Below are positions 57,409 to 64,000 of a stretch of 64,000 nucleotides of DNA, piece by piece; the stretch's first letter is position 1, and each line of letters starts with the position of its first letter. Below the pieces are notes generated by a model. That model did not search any database. It was not told the origin of the DNA and worked only from the letters and a program-made list of their open reading frames with translations. The position numbers and the translations under genes are program-made. Origin of the DNA: Batkoa obscura (lineage: Eukaryota > Entomophthoromycota > Entomophthoromycetes > Entomophthorales > Batkoaceae). Location: positions 496,001-560,000 of the forward strand of contig JASVEC010000004.1 of assembly GCA_030770535.1 (NCBI GenBank), written 5' to 3'.

Positions 57409-57690
57409 TTAGTAGTGATGTGTAGGGAAACTATACAGCTGAATGGTAACAGTCTTGGTAGCCATGTAAATAACAGAGACAGCAGAAGTAATAGTCTTTG
57501 GAGTACAAGGGGCGGGACAATAGGTTGGTTTATTGGTTACTGTAGCAGTTAAAGTTAAAGTTAAAGCTACAAGTAAAACCTTAATAACTGTTTTTAGAGA
57601 ATATAGGATATAGACCACCATCGTCAATTTTATCCACAACCTTGATAGCTACAAGAAAGAGCACTATCATCATAAGTAGTAAAAATTTCA
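57409..57690 (-). CDS. Possible small secreted or membrane protein
   Basis: From an ATG at 57690 the minus strand reads MKFLLLMMIVLFLVAIKVVD, a good signal peptide. It then needs a short intron (a GT near 57630, acceptor AACAG near 57595) to reach the frame LTLTATVTNKPTYCPAPCTPK...TATKTVTIQLYSFP-type sequence that ends at 57409. The mature part is Thr-rich with two Cys, like small fungal wall or secreted proteins. The region is less AT-rich than its surroundings. The intron would be only ~35-45 bases and its donor is uncertain, so the model may be wrong or the gene broken. Confidence 0.35.
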
Positions 57691-58149
57691 TCTTTTGTAT
57701 TTTCTACAAAAGGTTGGGCTTTACCACGTCCTTTTTTATAGTCAAATTAAGGCTATTTTTAAAGAAAAAGTATAAGGTGGGCTTTTAGAAGGAACCTATT
57801 TTTACAATCGAAATAAACATTAAAGGAGTATTCCGTTGATATTTATTATAAGAAAAAATCATTATCTTACTTATGTAATAGCCTCAACCTACTTTAATTC
57901 CTAAGTTTCTTTTGCTTGTTTTCGAAAATTAACATTCTAATTATATAGTTAAACGTATGGAATACGCAGTAGTCCCATAAATTGTTTGAATGTTTTCTCA
58001 ATTTATACTCAATGTCTATTTACCAATTCAATAGCTAATCAATCATAATGAAATTTTTCACACTTATAGAATACTGATTAAGCTATCAAATGATATAACT
58101 TATAATATGATTAATTATTAAACTACAGAGTAATTAAATTTTGAATAGA

Positions 58150-58720
58150 ACACCAACATTCAAACAGTTTTTGCTAAAGTTCCCCAATACTTTATTGGGC
58201 CACCTTTTGCTTCACAGACTGCTTTTACTCATGCTGGCATTGTTTTTATGTATTTGCGGCATGTCTCTACTGTGAATGTATTCCATTCATGATTGCATCT
58301 TTTTCGTAATTTTTGCACACTTATTGCTTTTTTTCATAACAGGGAAGTCTCAGCTTCAACTTATGCCAGAGGTGCTTAATTAGATTCAAATCAGAAGATT
58401 GAGCTGGCCATAGTAACACTTTAACCCCATTGTCTTCAAACTATGATCTAGCAATCTTGTAAATGTGTTTGGGATTATTATTCTACTGAAAAATGAACTC
58501 TTTAACTTCCATGCCCCAGTATCTAGTAATGTTTTTGAATATTGTATCAAATATCTTAAAATACAACTTAACATTTATTTTACTTTGTATTCTAAATACA
58601 TAGCTAATATGTTTCCGCAATATACAGCCTCACGTTGTAAGGGGTCTTTTTTGTGTTTGATAGTTAAATCAATATAATGGTATGTAGGAAGGTCATTAAA
58701 CTATTTCAGGCAATATTTTA
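58150..58720 (-). pseudogene. Tc1/mariner transposase relic
   Basis: On the minus strand fragments read FEDNGVKVLLWPAQSSDLNLIKHLW, matching the Tc1 motif WPAQSPDLNPIEHLW with the catalytic Asp, preceded by FIFQ*NNNPKH (FQQDNxPKH). Other pieces resemble the TRYWG and interdomain segments. Several stops and frameshifts break it and the N-terminal DNA-binding part is missing. Terminal repeats not seen. A plain DNA transposon relic, unrelated in motif to the transposase at 2.8-4.2 kb. Confidence 0.8.
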
Positions 58721-58839
58721 CATTATCTGATCTTTGAATTTTTATTTTTATTTTATCAGTTTATATAATTTGTTTCAAATCCTTAACAGTTCATAATAAG
58801 TGATTTTTTTGCCCATTTATAATATTTTATTTAATGATA

Positions 58840-58938
58840 TGGGAATGTATTTTTGTGTTTAAGAATTTTACTAACAATTTTTCCGCTCAAATAGCGCTTA
58901 AAAGATGGAAAAGTGATGAAGCCAAAAAAAACACCTCA
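58840..58938 (-). repeat. MITE (family M)
   Basis: TGGGAATGTATTTTTGTG... to ...AAAAAAAACACCTCA; core GCTCAAATAGCGC. Left flank TA. Confidence 0.75.
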
Positions 58939-59099
58939 AATAATAAAATTTATATTTTTAATATTAAAACATATTTAATCTACTAAAAAAACTATTTGTT
59001 TTTTATAACTTAAAATGAATTTTAAAAATAGTTTTTCTAATAAACAAAAGCTCAAAATTTATAATTATTTTTTTAGCCATTGCTTTATATGTAAAGTGA

Positions 59100-59192
59100 T
59101 GTCTTTTTTGATTTCATCATTTTTTCCATTTTTTAGGCGTTATTTGAGTGGAAAGGCTATTAGTAAAATCCTTACAAAAAAATACACCCCCA
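59100..59192 (+). repeat. MITE (family M)
   Basis: TGTAAAGTGATGTCTTTTTTG... to ...AAAAAATACACCCCCA, TA on both sides, core GGCGTTATTTGAGTGG. Diverged left end. Confidence 0.7.
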
Positions 59193-60869
59193 TAAAATAT
59201 ATATAAACTAATAAAATTAAAAGATTAAAGCTATAAAAAAATTATAAATTTTTTGAATTAAATTTTTTTAACTATTATTATATCATCCAATACTTTTGCT
59301 TTTACTTAATATTATAGTTATTGCTACAAGGTTATAACTAAAAATAAAAGTAATTCAATATTTTTTTTCTACCTTTTTTAAATAAAACAAAATATTACAA
59401 AACAATATACCACTGAATCACTTTTGTCTCTAACTATAGATCCTCAGATCTCATCAAAATCATTACCAGTACCATTTTCACCTATACTATTAAAACTATA
59501 ACATGGACTTAACCTGGTGCTACCACCTACTATTAAATGTACTTCGTTTCAATAAAAGAAAATTAAGTTCACCTTTAACAATCTTATTTATCTATTATAC
59601 ATTTTAAAACTAGACAAAATAACTCCCACAGTACTTGTACTTAATTAGTAATTTAAAATAATCAAAGCCGGAAAAGAGCTAAACCTTGGGTTCTTATGGG
59701 CCTATATATAATAGCATATTGGATACATTTATACTTATTAGCTTTAGAATTTCATTTAATTAATTTAAAAATCAGCGTTTAATAATGAAGTATTTTCTCT
59801 TAACCTTAAATCATGTGTAAATAGTATGTAAATAATATGCTTAGGCTACAAGTTGTAATTTATGTAATAGCTACTTTAATTGCTTTATTTAATCATTTTA
59901 TATAAAATTCTTTGATTTTGGTAATTTGAATATCTTATTAATTTTTTATACTTTCAATCTAATAAAAGTATTTTATCAAATTATTATAAAACGATATATA
60001 TTTAAACAAACCATGATAAAAGTTTAAAATAATTTACTACTTGATCTTGTACAACATTTAGCAGTTATCGATAGAGTGAAAAAATTACTGATACAGAAAG
60101 TACTCTAAACTAACAGAATAGCGTTAAAATATATTATTTTATTAATTAATTAATACTTAATTTATAGAAATATAGTTAATAATTTAAATAACCGTTTGCC
60201 TGACTATTTTGATAAAAGAGCTTTAAATGAGAATAATATCAAAATATTTTAACTGTGGAGTTTAAGTATAAAGTAATTACAGTCGGGAATATGATAAATT
60301 CTACTCATTCCTTAACTAATATGATAATGAATAGCTTTCTAATTCTTATAAATTTAGTTTTTTAATATTTGGCTAGATTTTTTAACATGTTAAAAAAGTT
60401 AATTTTCATCAAATGCCGCAAGTTTCTAGTTGAGATTTTCATTCAACTGATTAAATGTTATGTTTTTTTCGGTTTGATTTATGATTTGCTCAATATTCAA
60501 GCTTGAAAAGAAGGATCAGACAAATCCTGACCTTCATGTTTTTAACGAATCTAATATAATCAATATACGGAAATGTTCAATTGTAAAGCTAGAGCTAGTG
60601 TACTAATTATAGACTTAATAAGGAGGATTTACATTTATCATCAGCGATAATGCAGAAGCTTCCTTTATCAAGATTAAGCAACGATACAATCAATTTGTTT
60701 TTTATAAAATTATTATAAATGAGACATTAAAATGTATTGTTAGTGAGGAAAAAACAAACGGTTTTGAAATAAGAGTATAACTAGTATAAATTAACCTATG
60801 ACTTATACTATGTTAAAAAGAAAACTAAAATTAACATTAAAGTAAAATCAGATTTAAATAAACATGATA
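59193..60869. other. Gene-poor stretch with a relic of the HTH-array 5' region
   Basis: 60300-60510 resembles sequence upstream of the HTH-array genes (TTAACTAATATGATAATGAATAG...TCCTAATTC-like, and CAACTGATTAAATG...GATTTGCTCAATATTCAAGCTTG), but no array gene follows. The rest has no recognisable gene. Confidence 0.4.
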
Positions 60870-61937
60870 TTAAGAGGATATAACCAAAATAAAGATGGAC
60901 AACACAACAAATAAAATTAGAAAGATATAACACATTGTTTTTCTAGACTTCTTCTGGTATTCGTTAGCAGTGTTCAATTCGGTATTAGCTTGGTAAATAT
61001 TAACTGCAACATTAGAAACATTGGATTCGATATTATCTATATTTTAAATTAGTAAATGCACATTTATTAGTAAAAGCATTTACCTAAAAGCCCTTGTTGT
61101 TCATTGACAAATGTCCCTAAATCTCTAAAGACTTCGTTTAATTCTGTTATTCCTTGTTCTATCTCTTGGATCTCTCTTTCTCTTTCTTCGATAAGACCCT
61201 GGTTAAATTCAATCTCGTTATCTAATGATTGAACTTGAACCCTAAAAAAGTTAATTTTACTTCCTTAAAGAAATTGCTAGTAATACCTCTGGTTAGATTG
61301 TAAAAGCAATGGCTGCTCTTCTTTTTCTTCATCCCTAAAAAAGGCTACTTAATTCAAATTTCATAGATTTAATAAAGTTCTACTCTTGCACATTGTGTAT
61401 ATAGTCAACAACTTCCCTTGATTTTTCAGCAGAAATTTTTTGAATCGAATGAAACTGAGCCAAAACTTTTTGAAAGTCTTTCGTTAATTTGTGCTGTCCA
61501 AGTTTACGTTGTTTCTATAAAAAGGTTATTTCGTTTAAATTAAAAACTTAATAAGTATTACCAATTCTTCAGAAGATAGACCACTAGTATTGGTTGTAAG
61601 TGACTTTATATCTTTTGTGGTAACTTTTATCATCTCTCTCGTTGACTCAGTAACATCATGCCTATTTTGTTTAATAATTCTAAATTGAGTATATTATTGA
61701 TATTACATTTGGCTCCTTAGAGCCTGAGTATCTCTTTGAGTTCCAAGTAAATTAACAATCCTTTGAAGATTGGATACGTTTGAAGTTATCTTGAATATTT
61801 TTTGAGAAATGGATTTAGTCAAAGCATCTGAATATAACGATTAGTACTTTGAATAGATCTATCAATTATATGTTACCTGAGTTTTGATTGCTCTTTAAAC
61901 CACTACCAAACCCCGCTTCAAGATCGTTAAAAGACAT
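60870..61937 (-). CDS. PEP12: Qa-SNARE (syntaxin), PEP12-like
   Basis: Endosomal/vacuolar membrane fusion. Seven exons: 61877-61937, 61707-61827, 61562-61679, 61384-61514, 61287-61334, 61084-61241, 60870-61036; 267 residues. MSFNDLEAGFG start, an N-terminal three-helix region (ISQKIFKITSNVSNLQRIVNLLGTQRDTQALRSQ...), KQRKLGQHKLTKDFQKVLAQFHSIQ, then a SNARE motif REREIQEIEQGITELNEVFR with the zero-layer Gln in FVNEQQGLLDNIE, and a C-terminal anchor (MCYIFLILFVVLSIFILV). LGTxxDTxxLR is typical of the Pep12/syntaxin-7 group. Intron 2 is only 27 nt. Confidence 0.9.
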
Positions 61938-63100
61938 ATTTTGTTTATAAGAAAGATTAATTAAAATTTTTACTTGTTCCACTCTTTCTTATTTTTAATA
62001 ACGATTTTCCATAAATTCCTAAAATTTATTATTTTTTGAGTAAATTTGGAAATTCTGCTAATAAATCCCTGATCAGTTTGGTTGTGTTTTAGCCAAATTT
62101 AATGACCTATGCTTAGTAACAAAAATTACTTAAGTATGATAACACCTATCGGAATTTTGATAAATTAGTTGCTATTATTGAAAGTGAACTTTTTTAGTTC
62201 CATTCAAAAATTATTGTCAGTAAAAATAAATTGTTGACATTATGAAAAGCAGTTTCTAGCTTGATTACAGCATAACAGAGCATTTATTTTAGTTTATAAA
62301 ATAGTTTTATTAAAGTTATTTACACATTTTTGCTACTCACCGGTTTCTCTTCATAATTACTTTACTAATAGTAATTGGTCGTACTTCTCCTTATAATAAG
62401 ATTAGTAAAAAGGATATTAATACAAAAGGTTTTTTTATTTAACAATAGTCATCAAACTAGCATGCTTGATATGTTTATTTACAAATTAAGGGGAGCATAG
62501 TGTAATAGCCATAATGCTCATAAAAAAATACCATTGTTAAGAACAATGTTAATAAAATCCACTTTTTTTAAGATTCTATGCTTCTTGTATAATAGCATCT
62601 AAATTCTTATTAAACATCAATTTAATAGCGGATTTAAGTTGACAGTAGTATTGCGTAACTCTATACTATTAAATTGCATTTTACTTTGTTTAATTAATGT
62701 TAATAAATTTGTATTCTATAAAGTTCAACATAAAATTTTAATTTAGAATATTAATATATTAATTCAAACAATTTAATATAATTAAATTTCGATATATACA
62801 AATTTTATATAACATTCAGATATAATTAATAATTTTAATTTATTAATACGTTTGCAGTTCTATAAATTTATTGACTATAAATTATGTTAAGAATATGAAA
62901 GTGTTAAAACCAATTAGCAATCAATTTTTAACAAATAAAAGGATCAATACAAATTAAAATGCAATAAATGAGTGGCAGGTTTAATTAAACTAAAGCATTA
63001 AATTAGAAGCCACTAAATATTGTCCAACGTATATAATTATCCTCAATTTTAAAATTTGGTTTTTTTATTTGCAATTGCTATTAAGTATCTTTCTTAATTG
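61938..63100. other. Divergent intergenic region, PEP12 and MAPK
   Basis: Holds both promoters. No gene or repeat family seen. Confidence 0.35.

Positions 63101-64000
<900 letters not shown>

Noticed and set aside
58465-59206. Plus-strand frames near 58.5 and 59.1 kb
   Set aside because: The first is antisense to the mariner relic; the second is mostly MITE sequence.

Overview
The window is strongly AT-rich nuclear DNA from a fungus. Evidence for a fungus: a Fus3/Kss1/Pmk1-type MAP kinase, an Erg27-type sterol 3-ketoreductase, a fungal-type perilipin, a Tps2-type trehalose phosphatase, prephenate dehydratase, a mitochondrial ornithine carbamoyltransferase and a PEP12-like syntaxin. Genes are small and most are cut by many short introns (about 70 reconstructed here, mostly 42-85 nt, GTAAGT-like donors, TAG or AAG acceptors). 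A zygomycete-type lineage is my best guess (Conidiobolus-like is possible); this rests on base composition and gene content only.

Layout. 1-7 kb: a broken P450 copy, a DNA transposon with terminal inverted repeats that carries a solo LTR, and an intact P450. 9-14 kb: PTPS, TSR4/PDCD2, a coiled-coil gene and a membrane-anchored EEP-fold phosphatase/nuclease. 14.6-16 kb: a decayed F-box/LRR gene. 16-24 kb: long gene-poor stretches around a perilipin gene. 24-28.6 kb: prephenate dehydratase convergent with the 11-exon TPS2. 29.7-38.8 kb: an accessory island of nested solo LTRs, small inverted-repeat elements (MITEs), a second broken F-box gene, a 189-bp hexamer repeat, a T5orf172 (GIY-YIG-like) gene, a ruined HTH-array gene, a ruined transposase and a stray MED1 fragment. 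38.8-43 kb: PPIL3, OXR1/TLDc and OTC in tandem on the minus strand. 43.8-53 kb: HTH-array gene family (one intact, two broken here) flanking MED1. 53.4-57.7 kb: eIF3e, ERG27 and a doubtful small secreted protein. 58-60.5 kb: mariner relic and MITEs. 60.9-64 kb: PEP12 and the start of a MAPK.

The core genes are ordinary housekeeping functions. The unusual content is (1) a local family of proteins made of about six tandem helix-turn-helix modules, (2) a dense ~100-bp MITE family whose ends match those of the resident transposase-bearing element, (3) nested insertions that give a relative age series, (4) relic copies whose differences from better copies look overwhelmingly C-to-T/G-to-A, and (5) a 27-nt intron supported by reading-frame continuity. 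All calls are by eye; no search was run.
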